Origin: Alectoria sarmentosa
Taxonomy: Eukaryota; Ascomycota; Lecanoromycetes; Lecanorales; Parmeliaceae
Direction of reading: 5' to 3'
Assembly (NCBI GenBank): GCA_009733775.1
Contig: WOGZ01000180.1
Location: forward strand, 1-64,000
Length of the DNA stretch: 64,000 nucleotides
Of this stretch, positions 33,352-45,577 are shown one piece after another. How positions within the stretch are numbered: the stretch's first letter is position 1; every line of letters begins with the position of its first letter. The position numbers and the translations under genes were made by a program. The notes beneath the pieces are model-generated. The model saw only the letters and a program-made list of their open reading frames with translations, searched no databases and was not told the origin of the DNA.

Positions 33352-36300
33352 TTACATCCCCTTCTTTTCCCCTAGAGGCACCACAAACGGCCTCCTCTCA
33401 ATCCCCATCTTCGGCTTCCCATCACTCACCCCTATAAACCCCCCGTATCCAAACTTCCAATCTTCAGGCCACGACTTATCCTTTACTTGTTCCTCCACCA
33501 GCCCGCTGCCGTTAAACAGCTCAAGTACACCTGCAATGGTCTCTGCCAACACGGCTTTCGGCATGGGTCTGGGCCTTCGAACATAGTATGCCACTGCCAC
33601 CGCAATATTCAGCAGCAGTAATATGACGGTAGCTATGAACATTGACGAAGACATGAAGACACGAGTACAGGGCACGAGCATCGTTCCTTCGATCATGCTC
33701 CCATGGGGCGCAGTGACAAAGGCAGAGGGTTGCAGGCTGAGTATTATCGGAAACAGACGTGTAAGCAGGTCTATGACGACAGGAGCGACGGCTTCGAAGC
33801 CTGGAGCTGGAAGCGCGGGATCAATGAGTTTGACGGAATTCGTAAGCGCTTTTATGAGAAAGCCGGGCCAGGTGTCTCTAGTAGTATCATTGTTCCAATG
33901 AGGGTTTTCGTTGTTGAAGGGAGTGTCGAAGGCGGCGAATAGGTTACTCAGTAAGGAGGCGAGGGAGCTGCTATTCGCGAAAGAGATATTTGTAGAGATG
34001 TCACTTTTGCGGGTATATTGCTCAACGCGGCCACTACTGGTAACCTCGACTTCGTATATGGCAGTGAACAAGGTCGACTCGCAGGTCATCCAGGTGAATG
34101 AGGTGAACAAGCTATCAACGTCTTCGATCTCTGCATATAGCTCGGCTCTCAGGGAGCCCATGGCGAGCGTGCTGCCACAGACGTCATGTTCAGCCTGGCT
34201 CGCATTTGCAAAGCTCGGACCTAATGGGGCGAGGATCTCCAAAGAGGCATTCGTCTTGCTGTGAGAATCGTAATAAGTACTCCACTGGCGTGTACAATAT
34301 ACACTGTTTTTGTTCACAGAGAACCGGGGTTCGCCAATTTCATTGTTGGGCAGAGCGATGTATGCCGGATCTTCCCATGTTTGGTTTGTACAGACGACGT
34401 TGAGGCCAAATCCGGGTGTATTTGCCGTGTATGAGTGGACGCTCCCTGACGGTGACGTGGTATTGACCTGGAAAGGGAGGAAATATAGTTCTCGTGAAAC
34501 CCAAGCAGGGAGAGAAGCTCCGTGACTAAAATTAGCTGCTGCAATATAGAGGTGATCGGAGCTGGATGTCTCCCAAGGGATTTGATTGACTATTGGTGAA
34601 AATGACTTCAAGAACGCCCCACCGGACGCAATGGCTGTGAGTTGTGGCTGCAGCAAAGCATTCATAGTAACAGCCAATATATTTGACGATAGCCCTGTTG
34701 CACAGACAGCTACGAGGAGGAGATGGCGAGCTTTCAGCGCTCGCCAGATGGTCAATTGTGGAGGTAGCGACGTGTATCTGAGATCCATTGATTGAGGAGC
34801 TTTTGCTTTGCCACCTCTCAATGCCTCGAAAGGTTTCAACACGCACAACTTTCTGTTGAGCAGAGTCCAAAAAGGTTCGAGCAGCGTTGCAAAGAGAACT
34901 GGGACATAGTTGAGTATGATCTGAGCCAAGATTGGGTTGTTGGATGGTACGTCGAGTCCGTTAAGATGACGGATACAGAGACGCAGGACCACGACGAGGA
35001 TCAAGACTGCTATAAGCACGCCAAGAAACGCGGAACCGGCAGCATACTTCATTACAAATGGTAGTACTGGCTTGTCATGATGGTCTTTGCCAAATTCAGC
35101 GGCAGGAGACCTTAAATTAGTAGAAGGCATTGGCCGCTTCCTCTTACAGCTGTCCACATGAAGTCCTCCGTTTCTTAAAGTCAGATTCGGTCCACCGCTT
35201 TTTTGCCCCAACTTCTCAATGATTGTCGGAATCTTGGGATCATTCTGGATGATCTTTAATACACAACTGAGCGACGCTGGATCTTTGCGAAGCTCAATTC
35301 GACGATTCCAGCAGATGAGAAGAAGAAGTAAAGCTAATGATGCTGCCAGGCCCAAGCACGCCTCCAGGACTATGGCCAACGTTCGGACCACCGCGATAGC
35401 ATTTGTATCACCACGTATTGTCCCCGTAGCCCTGTACGATGTCGAATTCGACGTCGAGGTACTCGTAGAAAACAAACTGTTGAGGGCCAAAGCAAAAAGT
35501 ACCTTATATGCGCTATCTAAGCTTATGGCGAGCACACTAGCGTTCAGATACGCATCTGCAGCAAGTTGAGAGGAGCCGACTGCAAAGACGATCATTTCTT
35601 CAAATACATCCGTGATTCCTCGAATTTCAAGCTGGGTCGTACTTATGTTTTGTGTTGTTTCATTGATGTCTCCCTTCAGCTGGACTGTATTGGGTTGCAG
35701 TAGTCCATTCTGATTTGGCGAATTGCTTGCTACAATGGACTCGAAATTGGAAATGTTAAACGCGCTGCTCAATAGCTGCCGTGGCGGCGCCAAAGGCTTG
35801 AAGTCGGAGATTGTCATGTTTGGTGTGGCCAATGTCGCATTGACAGACTGTACAGTGTAAGACGGCTCACAGAAAATCACTGTCTTCTCCCAGTAAGAGG
35901 CCCACGGATGGTATTCTGGGTTCTGTAGAGTGTATGTTCCTTTCAGTCCCAGAAGCTTCGAACCTTGAGCAGGCTTAGCATTCTTGAACGAGAATACCAA
36001 AAAAGGCTGCGAACTGGTTTCGCCGTTGCAAGACGTTTGGTAACATGATGAGAATAGACTGGTACTGTTAGGTATTGTTTTATCAATGTCGAAGTCTTCC
36101 ACCACACAGCCTTTTCCGTTGTCGTATGTGACGCCGTCGGAGTTATTACCGACTAAAGCAGGCTGGCAATCAAGACTCGAACTGTACATTGTGGTCTGAG
36201 CAGTCCAACTACTCTGTAAGAATGCCGATCTCGTCTGTTGGCCGATCTCAAACGGTACGAAAGCAGCATCCTGCGTCGTGAAACTTGGCAGCTTCTGATC

Positions 36301-37071
36301 CAGCCACAGGGTGCTGTAAGCATTCATCATGAACCCCCGATTGAGAGACGAGCTCTGTTCCGCTAGAGGTAGGAGGCTGGCTGTGGGAGTCACAATGGCG
36401 GTTGCCGAATGAGTGACTATGCGGTACTCAAAAACCGCGCCACTAAGTGGTGTGATTCCACAGAACACTATTGTCGTCACGAAACAGGCAATGACTACAC
36501 TCCAATGTCTGCAAATATCATCAGCGACGATCAATCTTGGAAGTAGTGCTACATACCTTGATTGTAATGCTTTAATGGGCGGTACGATTTCAAGATCGAA
36601 AGGGTAGTGAAGAAAGATCGAGTTGGCCGGCGAAGCTCCTTCGGATTTTGACATTTGGAAGTATGGCTCAAGTCGTTTCGTGTCGAGAGCAATCCACGCC
36701 CACATCATACTGTACACGACTGCAAGGACTGTAGGGAGGTAAAAGTAGGTGAACGTTGTAAGGTTCGTAAAATCCTGCTCAGCGAAGACAATACCGCCAT
36801 TACGACGGCTTTCGTGAGAGAGGTACTCAAAGATTACGACCAGTATAAGCTGGAAAGCTATAAGGCATGCTAGCAACGGGCTGCGTAGGGTTACGGGTTT
36901 CCAAGATGGTTCGAGTACTTTTGCTGACGGAAATTAGGACAAGAAAGAATACAGGCAGGCGCTATTACCTTGAGATTTTCTATAATCCAAACGGGCGTAG
37001 GGTAGATGCCAGAGCCTAGAGAACCGCTGTGAAGTACTTCTGGCTTTCTTCACCCCGAACAGATAGGCCAT
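33352..37071 (-). CDS. DUF3433 multi-pass membrane protein
   Basis: Three exons inferred: 37071-36969, 36923-36557 and 36508-33352, for 1,208 aa. The first junction (donor GTAATA, 45-nt intron with CTAAT branch) extends the frame upstream to MAYLFGVKKARS and restores WKPVTLRSPLLACLIAFQL, the usual start of the DUF3433 membrane unit. The second intron (GTATGT...TTTGCAG, 48 nt) has no stop and preserves frame. The protein repeats its architecture twice: LRSP-plus-membrane segment, long Asn/Ser/Thr-rich non-cytosolic loop with many N-glycosylation sites, membrane segment; the second copy starts near IWRALKARHLLLVAVCATGL. A C-terminal membrane helix precedes a short tail. Probably plasma-membrane or vacuolar, function unknown. 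Exon 1 is less certain than the rest. Confidence 0.8.
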
Positions 37072-39196
37072 GACAGCGTTTCAAGGTCCGAAAAATGGAA
37101 TCACAATATGGCGAAACAACTTCACGATTCCAGGAGAGCTCAGCAATGGCAGGAGGAAATGGCGTCTCCCAGAGAATAGATAGGGCACCGTGTTTATGCT
37201 TTTGAAGAACGGAGTCGTCCAGGACAACGTTACCTCTTCCAAGCTGGAGGCTGGCTGGGCCCAAAAGGACATGAATTCTGGTGGGCGCACCATCTACACT
37301 GCCCGCCGAGATGGAGTCGGAGCGACCCATAGTGCGTACTCAGCATCCTATCAGTCTGCCTAGGAGGGCGCAGTAAATGATGAAGTGCAGTTATAAGAGC
37401 GCGAGATCCGCAGAGAAGGCCGCAGCGTTCAACCAACGATTTGATTTGCGCAACGGCTGCGGCAAAGGCTGCGGCAGAGGCTGAAACTTTGGGTGCATGA
37501 ACGACAGGCTGAAGGATTGCACCCCACAGTTTCTGAAACTGGGTCTTTTATGTGAAATGAGCTACTGTGAGGATGAAGGGTAGTATGGTATCTAGGAAAT
37601 TTTGATTGAAGAAGTAGCAGAAGGCTGCGTGGGTGGAATATCCTACTCGGGTGAAGAGTTCAAGGCTTCTCATTAGGGCTAGGGCTACACTATTTGATCC
37701 GCATGAATACAGGACAGAAGACGGGCAATGAAATCCTTGATATACTTCGTACAGAACAAATAAACGAAGACTCGACTAGGAGTTTCGAGGGGCAGGGGAT
37801 AAAATGTAGAGTGTAATGATACCTGGTTGCAGTGACCCCCAATCATCACTCGTATCATGTATTGTAACAACCGGACACGATCGATCAAGCTCCCTGAATG
37901 AGCAGCCAGACCGAATGAGCACAAACAATTGTATTCCTCGTCTATGGATGTCTCTAGGACATCTATACGACTGGAAGTACGGCCCTCCGATGTAGCGTAA
38001 ACACACACACACACACACACACAAACACACGCCCGTATCATCTGTGGCACCTTTAGAGCTCCTCATCTCAGCCTCCCTGGCGCCACAAACGCACCGAAAC
38101 CAAGCGGCTAGGAATGAGCTCCTAGATGTAATCTACCCCTCCCCCCCCTCTCCCCTCTCTCCTCTCCCAGTACTATACACCCCCATTCAGCTTCAGCACT
38201 GTGGCACTGAGCTCCTGGCAAACAGACCTCTCCTTATTCCACGTGCTGCGGATCAAGACACTCGCTACGCAATACCGACCAGCTACCTAGGTATGTCGAT
38301 TCCATTAGATCAAGAGTGAAGATACACACATACCTACCTACATTGGAGGCCTGCAGTTGCTATTACCATACCTGACAACCAGGCTTTGAAGATGGCAGCA
38401 TGCGACGTATCGCATCATTCTACCATCTAAATCGGAAAACGCAACCTCGCTCGAAACAGTCATAGACACGGTATCCTAACAACGAGAGCTCTGATGCAGA
38501 GGTGCGTTCTTGGAGATGCTGGCTGGCGACCGGACTGGTGGAGAAGGGGGGGGAAGTGAGATCGGTAGTCTCGGTGAAGGAGAGGAGGATATCGACGAGT
38601 TCGGTTAGGAAGGGGTTCGGTTGAGGTGGTTCGTGAGAGCAATGAGTTGGGGGGGGGGGGGGGGGGGGGGGGGGGGCGTGGGAGGACGCGACTGGTCTGG
38701 GCATGGTGGCAGCTCGTGGACTTGTTTTTTTGCGGACGGAGTGGCCACTTTGGGACGGACGGCTGCTGTCGTTCATTCGACGAGGGTGGATTGATTGTTG
38801 GAGGGGTCGTTGTTTCCATGCGATTGGGACGCGCGGTCTGGTACGTGACTTTGCGGCGATTGTTGATGAGTGCGAGGCAAGAGTGAATCGATGAGGATTG
38901 TTTAAATGTCTTGATAATTGCATGAAGGTATGCTCCCGTCGTTTTGGGGCACGGAAAGATCTGTTGGTGTCTTTTGGTATGATGGAAGGTTGAAAGCGCG
39001 GTTTCAGAGTTGCGGTTTCAGCAGTGGAGAAAGATAGTGACGGTATTTTGATATTTTTGATATTGTTCCAGTCTTTCTTTTCGATACTATATCATAGTAC
39101 AAAATCGAACGAACTATTTTTAATGGCTTGAACTTGAACGAACCCAACCTCCAGATCAACAGTTCTGATCACGGGACGCCTTGAAACCGGACTACC
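37072..39196. other. Intergenic, repeat-bearing, 2.1 kb
   Basis: Holds the upstream region of the DUF3433 gene, an (AC)n tract at 38,000-38,022 and a G28 run at 38,649-38,676. The 167-codon minus-strand ORF at 38,420-38,923 gets a polyproline stretch from the G run and is not accepted. Confidence 0.5.
38649..38676 (+). repeat. Uninterrupted G28 homopolymer
   Basis: Twenty-eight consecutive G residues; potential G-quadruplex former and a likely site of length error in assembly. Confidence 0.85.
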
Positions 39197-39829
39197 CTAC
39201 TCCACAAACTCATTGACCTTGAAGGTCGGATGGACCGGCAGAACCGTCCCCCCATTCGACAGCTGCTGCACCCATTTGATCCCGCAGCTCCACCAGCAGT
39301 GCCTGTCCGGCGCCATCCAGTCCTTCTCCAGATCCTCGCGATCCAGCGTCCCCAATATGGTATCGAAGATCTCGGGGTATCCCTCGCCCATGCCGTGCGT
39401 CATGAAGTAAGTCAAATTGGTGCCGCAGCGCCCGCAAAACGTCCGCGTGATGTCCGCGGACGACCGGTAGAATTGCAAGTGGTATTTGTCTTTGTCCGGG
39501 CCTGGCTTGAAGAGCTCGACGGCCGGGACCCACGGTGACGAATTGTCGGAAGGATCAGCTGCATCGCCACGCGGGTCTTGGTCGGTGGAGGAGACGGGCT
39601 GGAGCTGACAGGTCATCATGCTCGTGGGCACGCAGATCCAGGTCGGCAGTATCGAGCCCGTGGCGCGTCGACAGTCATTGCAGTGGTCGGTGGTGACCAT
39701 GGGAAACGGGACCTGGCCATCGGAGAAGGGGTTGAGGGGGCGTTGGGGGCGGGCGGGGACTTGGACTTTGTAACGGATGGCGCGACAATTGCAGCCGCCG
39801 TGGAGGACCAGAGGGTGGTCGGGCAGCAT
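39197..39829 (-). CDS. GFA/CENP-V domain zinc protein
   Basis: Intronless 210-aa protein of the Gfa (glutathione-dependent formaldehyde-activating enzyme)/CENP-V fold. Zinc ligand candidates are all visible: C13 and C15 in HGGCNCRAIRY, C50 and C53 in DHCNDCRRATG, C132 and C135 in RTFCGRCGTNLTY. The order GxCxC, CxxCrr.tG, F.FC..CG matches the family. Many fungal members may bind small thiols or act in detoxification, but the exact substrate is not predictable. Cytosolic by lack of a signal. Gene is intact and alone, with about 1.7 kb to the next gene. Confidence 0.88.
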   Translation of the reverse strand: MLPDHPLVLHGGCNCRAIRYKVQVPARPQRPLNPFSDGQVPFPMVTTDHCNDCRRATGSILPTWICVPTSMMTCQLQPVSSTDQDPRGDAADPSDNSSPWVPAVELFKPGPDKDKYHLQFYRSSADITRTFCGRCGTNLTYFMTHGMGEGYPEIFDTILGTLDREDLEKDWMAPDRHCWWSCGIKWVQQLSNGGTVLPVHPTFKVNEFVE

Positions 39830-41509
39830 CGTTAGGGGAGATGGTTATCGAGCTTCTTTGTGATAGGGGAGGCAAGTTATGTCGAATCAGGTGACTGGAA
39901 ATTCGAGGCAACAGGTACCTTGGCGAGGATGTATTCACGCATGGCAGTTTACTCTACTCAGAGCGGGAACAGCCTTGCAGCGCTACGATCCCTCGGGATT
40001 TAACGGAGCTAGAGGAGCCGGTCCGTAGGAGCAGTCCAGACTAATAGCCCAAACGTTGGACTCCTTGATTCGTTCGGGGTCATTCGGAGGAAGAAAGTGT
40101 GTTCCTCTAAGGAGCCGGATCGCATAAGTTTGCGTGGGGCACCAGGGGCATTCATAGTTTCCTAGCCTTTGAGTTGAACAGCTGCTAGGCTTCTCCGAGC
40201 TAGATGATTACCGAGCCCGGGCTAGCGGTCCGAGGATAAATGATGCAATGTGCCGTGCCCTAGTCCTTCCAACTTCTTCCGCTTGCGATGTCCAAGCGTA
40301 CACCAGGAAAGGCATCAGCTAAGAATAAGATATCTTGGCATCTGAAAAGAGTTTGCAAAGATGACATTCTGGCTTTAAAAGATTCCTCGGAGGATGTCGG
40401 TGTGAGGGAAATAAATCCCATTGCATTGAGAGCCCACATCATGTCTTTCTACCAACTTTTCCAACTCGAAATAAAAGCTTGAATCACTCTACCTACTCCC
40501 ACTCGACGAATTCTAGAATTCTCCGATCGAAAGTATAAGTGTGCATTTGAGCATTGGAACATTGTCTGGCACCAAAATTCCCCTCAGTGCATTTCATTTC
40601 CCGCACACCGAGGCTTCATGCACTATTGCTCCGAGGCACATTTAACACAAGTAGCATTGCATACACCGGCATCAACGCCTGCACCTCTCACACTACTATT
40701 GGCCGACAGTAAGTTTTCAGATGATACCCTTTGTGTCTGCCTGCAGCAAACACCACAGTCATTGGTCCACCGAACCGGAGGCATTTTGAGTGCAGCTAGA
40801 GTAGAGCACGCACGGCCTTTCTCGGAGGTTCCTCCTCTTTCTACTCAATACGGTTTCTATGATGGGACACTAAGCTTATTCCGAAAAGCATGTCTCTCTC
40901 TCATCTCGAACAACTTCTCGACTAATGCCTGTTTGAAAACTGTTCTGGTACAACGATTCCTCTTCTGATATTCTTCGACAGTTTTACAACCAAATGCATT
41001 CTAAACCTATCCTCGTCAAGCTAGGTACGAAATGGTGATCTCGGGCGACCTTACTCAACTAGGCTAAGTGTCCCACCTGTAAAACCCTCTTGAGTGATGG
41101 TATGCCAAAATGCATAGATTTTGTTTTAACGTCAAAACGATCGATCGATACCTCCACGGGGCCAAATAGACTTCACATCATCACATGGGCCAGTCCATGG
41201 TAGGCCATTGATGGATTTGCTAGCGGTAAGGCCGTTGACTGTTGTGCATTCGCAAGTGCCAGGTAGCGTAGGTACTTGATGTCCTGCTGCATGAACTAGG
41301 CTACCAACCTTCAAGATCCCCAATAAGGCAGGTTCAATGAAGTGGGGATTGAAGATAAGGATTGTGGCTTCTCTTTGCCTTTTGCTTTTCATGCCCATCC
41401 TGTTGTACATTGATACCTCTCCTCCGTTGTAGGGCCTATACTTTGTCTTCAAGTCTCGTAACTTCTCGCAAGACGAGATCATCTACAATATTTTTTGATT
41501 CGGTCAGCC
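39830..41509. other. Intergenic, 1.7 kb
   Basis: Short ORFs only. A minus-strand frame (41,132-41,482) ends in a Cys-containing stretch with TCECTTVNGL and WTGPCDD, divergent from the next gene. It lacks a clear ATG with a signal peptide, so it is not called as a gene. Confidence 0.4.
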
Positions 41510-42478
41510 ATGAAGACGAGTTCTGAAAACTACCATCTCTTGAGTGATGACGAGTCTGTGGACGAGCCAACATTTCCCCTTCATCGCCGTACCTTGCGAA
41601 GTCGGCCGCGCTACGTCATACCTCTTATTTTCGCATTGATCGTTTCGATATGTTTGAACGTCTTCTTTGGCACTCGGAATATACATAATCCTTTCTTGAC
41701 ACACCTGAGCAACAATGGCAAGAGTTACTTTGGTATGAATCACAGTCTACATACACCAGCGAGATATTCGCTCACAAGGATTTTAGCTGGGCTTACCCGT
41801 GACGTTCCAACTACCTTCGAGCGCGGAGGAATTTATGTCGACGACGACGAGACCATCAGCAACGCAGCATGGGATGCGATCCAATACTACGACGGTACAG
41901 TAGCCCTGGACCACGACTATGCAGCGTCGAAAGGGATTCCGCGATCGCAGAACTTCCCTTGGGACGACACCAAAGGCATTTACTTCCTGAACGGGTTCCA
42001 TGATCTCCACTGCGTGGTCCGTACAACCCCAATCCCCCCAGCCTCAATCATTCCACGGTCAAAAATAAGAACATCCCCTTTCCAGTCCTAACCTTGGCAT
42101 CTACAGAAACGCATCCGACGAACGATGCTACAGCTCCGCGATGGCGTTCCCCTCACCTCCCCGGTCTCCCACTCCCTCCACTGCCTCAACTCGCTGCGCC
42201 AAGACATTCTCTGCGCCGCGGACGATACCCCCCTTTACACCAGCTACGACCACCCTGGCGCCGTCGGCTTCGACCAACCGCGGCAATGCCGAAGTTGGGA
42301 AGCGCTCGAGGATTGGGCCAATGAGCGTACGGCGTGCTGGCGCGACATCAACTCCGGTCAGCACATCGATACGCTGTTCAGGTATCGATATTGTCCCGAA
42401 GGGTCGCCGTATAATGAGCATATCCATGCCATCTTTGGGGAGTTTGACAAAGGGGAGAACGCTAGCGCATTTACCTGA
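41510..42478 (+). CDS. UstYa-like (DUF3328) oxidase-type protein
   Basis: Two exons (41510-42016 and 42107-42478) give 292 aa. The intron has a weak donor (GTCCGT) but a good CTAAC branch and CTACAG acceptor, and joins HDLHCV to KRIRRTMLQL in frame. A single N-terminal membrane helix (about 36-54) follows a short cytosolic Ser/Asp-rich tail. Both family hallmarks HxxHC are present: HDLHC at 164-168 and HSLHC at 191-195. UstYa proteins catalyse oxidative cyclisation or other oxidation in ustiloxin-, phomopsin- and cyclochlorotine-type pathways. Here no precursor peptide or synthetase lies next to it, so it appears orphan. Spacing between the two HxxHC motifs is shorter than usual, which may mean intron placement needs a check. 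Confidence 0.8.
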
Positions 42479-43331
42479 GAGGATGGGAGAGGTGGAGTCT
42501 AACCGCTGGCGTTTTCGAGGACTATTTTAGCTGTGGGCTGCAGTAAGGTTTTTGCCACGGCTCTTTTCCAATAAAAAATTTAAAATTCGAAACCGTGTGC
42601 TCTTGAATGAACAAGCAGAGCAGAGCAGTGCAGCAGCGGCGGTGTGATTGTGAATCTGCATGCAGTCGCTGTCCCTATCCTGTATTCGCGAGCTGCATTC
42701 GAGAGAGGAATCAAGCCAGCTCGCCCCAACAGGCATAAACCGAAAAAAGAAATCTGATGCATCTACATATTCCCACCGCACTGTACACACCTAGTCCACT
42801 CCACCACTCCCCACCAAAACAGAAACCCCCATCCACCTATTCATCCATCCATCCATCCATCCATCCATCCATCCACCCATCCACCCATCCACACCTTTGT
42901 TAGCACCAACACCCAATCCGATCCTCGCCCATCCCATCTCATCCCATCTCATCTCATTTCATCCCATCCCACCCCATCCAATCTCATCTCATCCCATCCC
43001 ACGTCCTTCCCCTCGATCTCGCCCCGCCTCCCCGATCCCACGATCCCACAACCCCCGATCCCACACAAACGCCACGTCCAGAAACGGAGGTGCAGCGCCG
43101 AAAGCCCCTCCTCCTCCCTCCTTCTTCTTCTTCTTCTTCTTCTTCAACACCGTTACTTATTGGACAGGACAGGGAGGTCAGCAACCCACACCAGCGAGTT
43201 CACAGTGGCTTTCTACATGATCGATCTATTCTATCTATCTATCTATCTATCTATCTGGGTGTGTGTGTAGGAAGGTTATTTTTTCGATCCCGCTTCTCTT
43301 TTTGGGAAAGGGTTGGTTTGTTTCCGGTCTC

Positions 43332-43362
<31 letters not shown>

Positions 43363-43383
43363 TCCTACCTGACCGTTGGTTTG

Positions 43384-43432
<49 letters not shown>

Positions 43433-43466
43433 CCCTCTCCCTTCCCTATATACCCCGCCCGATCAA

Positions 43467-43497
<31 letters not shown>

Positions 43498-45577
43498 CAT
43501 ACAGCCAACGGTATGTAGGTAGGTAGCAAAAAGTTGTATGTATGTGTCTACACTTACTTACTTACTTACTTACTGTCCTACCGTATATACATACCTACTA
43601 CCGTACTATACCGAATCTACATAGTACATAATATGCCACGATCCCAAGCGAAGCGGCGAAAGGTAAACCATGTCCTTACCAAACCCACATAGCGCCGCGC
43701 CACGAGAATCCCATCCGTCCGCCTGTTCGTTTTCGTTTGGTTCGGGCCTACCTGTTCGACCGGTCCCACGAAGTCTGTATGTAGAGTACACTCTTTAGTG
43801 TTTATTCCGGCCCAGAGCCAAAAGCCAAAGCCAAAGCCCAAAGTCCAAAATCCAAAATCCAAAATCCCCAAAAAAGAAAATCCCAATCAAGCCGGTTCTT
43901 TCCCAATCACCAATACTTAGGTTCAGAGACCACCAAGCGAGCCACCGAAACAAAAACTTTCAATTCGCGGGTGCGGAAGGTAATAAATACCTACCTAGAC
44001 CAATAGCAACGTATGTACGTACAACAAACACCTAATGTAAGTAGGCACGACGACGTTTGCAAGGTATTTTCTTGCGACGATGAATTGAAAAAAATGCGAC
44101 GTTTTGATCATCTCTTCTTATTGTTAAAGACAGACTGCAAGCCCATCCCCTCAACGTCTCGAGTAAGTACACCTTGCCTATCCTATCCGCACATCTACAG
44201 GACTCCCTAGGGCCAGAAATGAACGTTACCTACCTTACCTACGTGCTATGTACAGACCTACATACATAGGTACATACATACACCTAGGTAGGTAGGTCCA
44301 GGAGACTACTGAGTACTGAGTAGCAGTTTGATCCATCTCTGCGCTAGCTAGCTACTGTAGGACAGATGCGAGTTCGATTTTCGTTTCGTTTACAGTAATT
44401 AATGGGTGTCCTCCGTCTATGTACCAAGTTGCTAAAACTTCTGCGCGCAAACGAGTACCTACCTTACCGACTTAAACTCATAAAGGACAAACAGACCTCG
44501 AATCCGTTCGAATAGGTATGTACGGGTATGAATCCCAGCCCACCCGCGCTAAACTAATCTAATGCAAAGCCCAAAACCCACTCCGCCCACCCACTGGGAC
44601 CTCATACTGTATAATCGAATCTCATTCACATTTTCGACACTTGTAGCGGGGGGGGGGGGTTCTTGGCGCCCTTCTTGACCCAATCGTTTGGCAACCCACG
44701 CTACACTACTAACTTGGTACCTACAATGTCTTTACACAGCGGGTCGCCCCCCTCTGCTCCCGAATAGTGGCTTGGCGAATTTCAAGCACGTTCATTGATC
44801 AAATCTCTTTACTAAACGGCCCAGATTGATGTAGCTGCTCATTGAAACTAGCAGGGGGGCGGTCTGCTCAGCAAAAGACCCTGCAGGTAGCCGCTGGGAG
44901 ATAGATCCCTGTTTTGCGCTAAAATAGACCTTTCTCCGGTCCCTAAAAAAAAAAAAAAAGCTCTGATCAGAAAAACAAAAACGTCAAGATTGAGAGATAA
45001 GACGGACGGACGGACGGACTGACGGACTGACTGGGGGGAGGTTGACGAAAAAGAATGGAATAAGTGCGGCCGGGTTCTAGACTGCAGTTGATGTCGGCAT
45101 GCTCCGCTAATCAACAACACACACCCCGCACATCCATCCTGCATTCTGGACTCGATTGATCGATCGCTTTTCTTTTTCTTTTCTTTTCTTTTCTTTTCTT
45201 TTCACACTACCTACCTAGTACCTACCTTGCCTGCCTGCCTGCCTGCCTGCCGGCCGGCTGTACGTACGTACGTATGTATGTATCCATGTACCTATCCATG
45301 TACCTATGTACCTATGTAGTAGCGTAGTGACAAGTTCCAAAGTTCATAAGTAGTTTATAAACCCGCATCCTATCCTTTGCCGCCCCGTCTTCATTTGCAC
45401 TCTCTCTGGATCTACCTTACCTACCTACTTCTTCTTCCATCTTCCGTCTCCCGCTCGCTCACCAAAGCATCCATCCATCCATCCATCCATCGAAACCAAA
45501 ACACAACACAACACAACAAAACACACACAACACAACACAACACACAACACAGCACACCCCATATCGAATCGAAAACC
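42479..45577. other. Microsatellite-dense intergenic region, 3.1 kb
   Basis: Tracts include (ATCC)n 42,840-42,895, ATCCC/ATCTC blocks to 43,000, (TTC)n 43,126-43,146, (ATCT)n 43,227-43,256, (CT)n 43,389-43,430, (CATA)n 43,470-43,502, (ACTT)n around 43,552-43,574, TTTTC repeats 45,168-45,203 and (CATC)n 45,469-45,490. Short TACCTACC/GGTAGGTA words recur throughout. ORFs here are repeat translations. The final part is the leader of the peptide gene that follows. Confidence 0.6.

Noticed and set aside
38420..38923. Proline-rich minus-strand ORF
   Set aside because: The polyproline stretch is the complement of the G28 run; no recognisable domain.
40505..40525. Palindrome GAATTCTAGAATTC
   Set aside because: Too short to call a regulatory element without a known factor.
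41337..41432. Short plus-strand signal-like ORF MKWGLKIRIVASLCLLLFMP
   Set aside because: Stops after 31 codons with no acceptable downstream exon found; likely chance.
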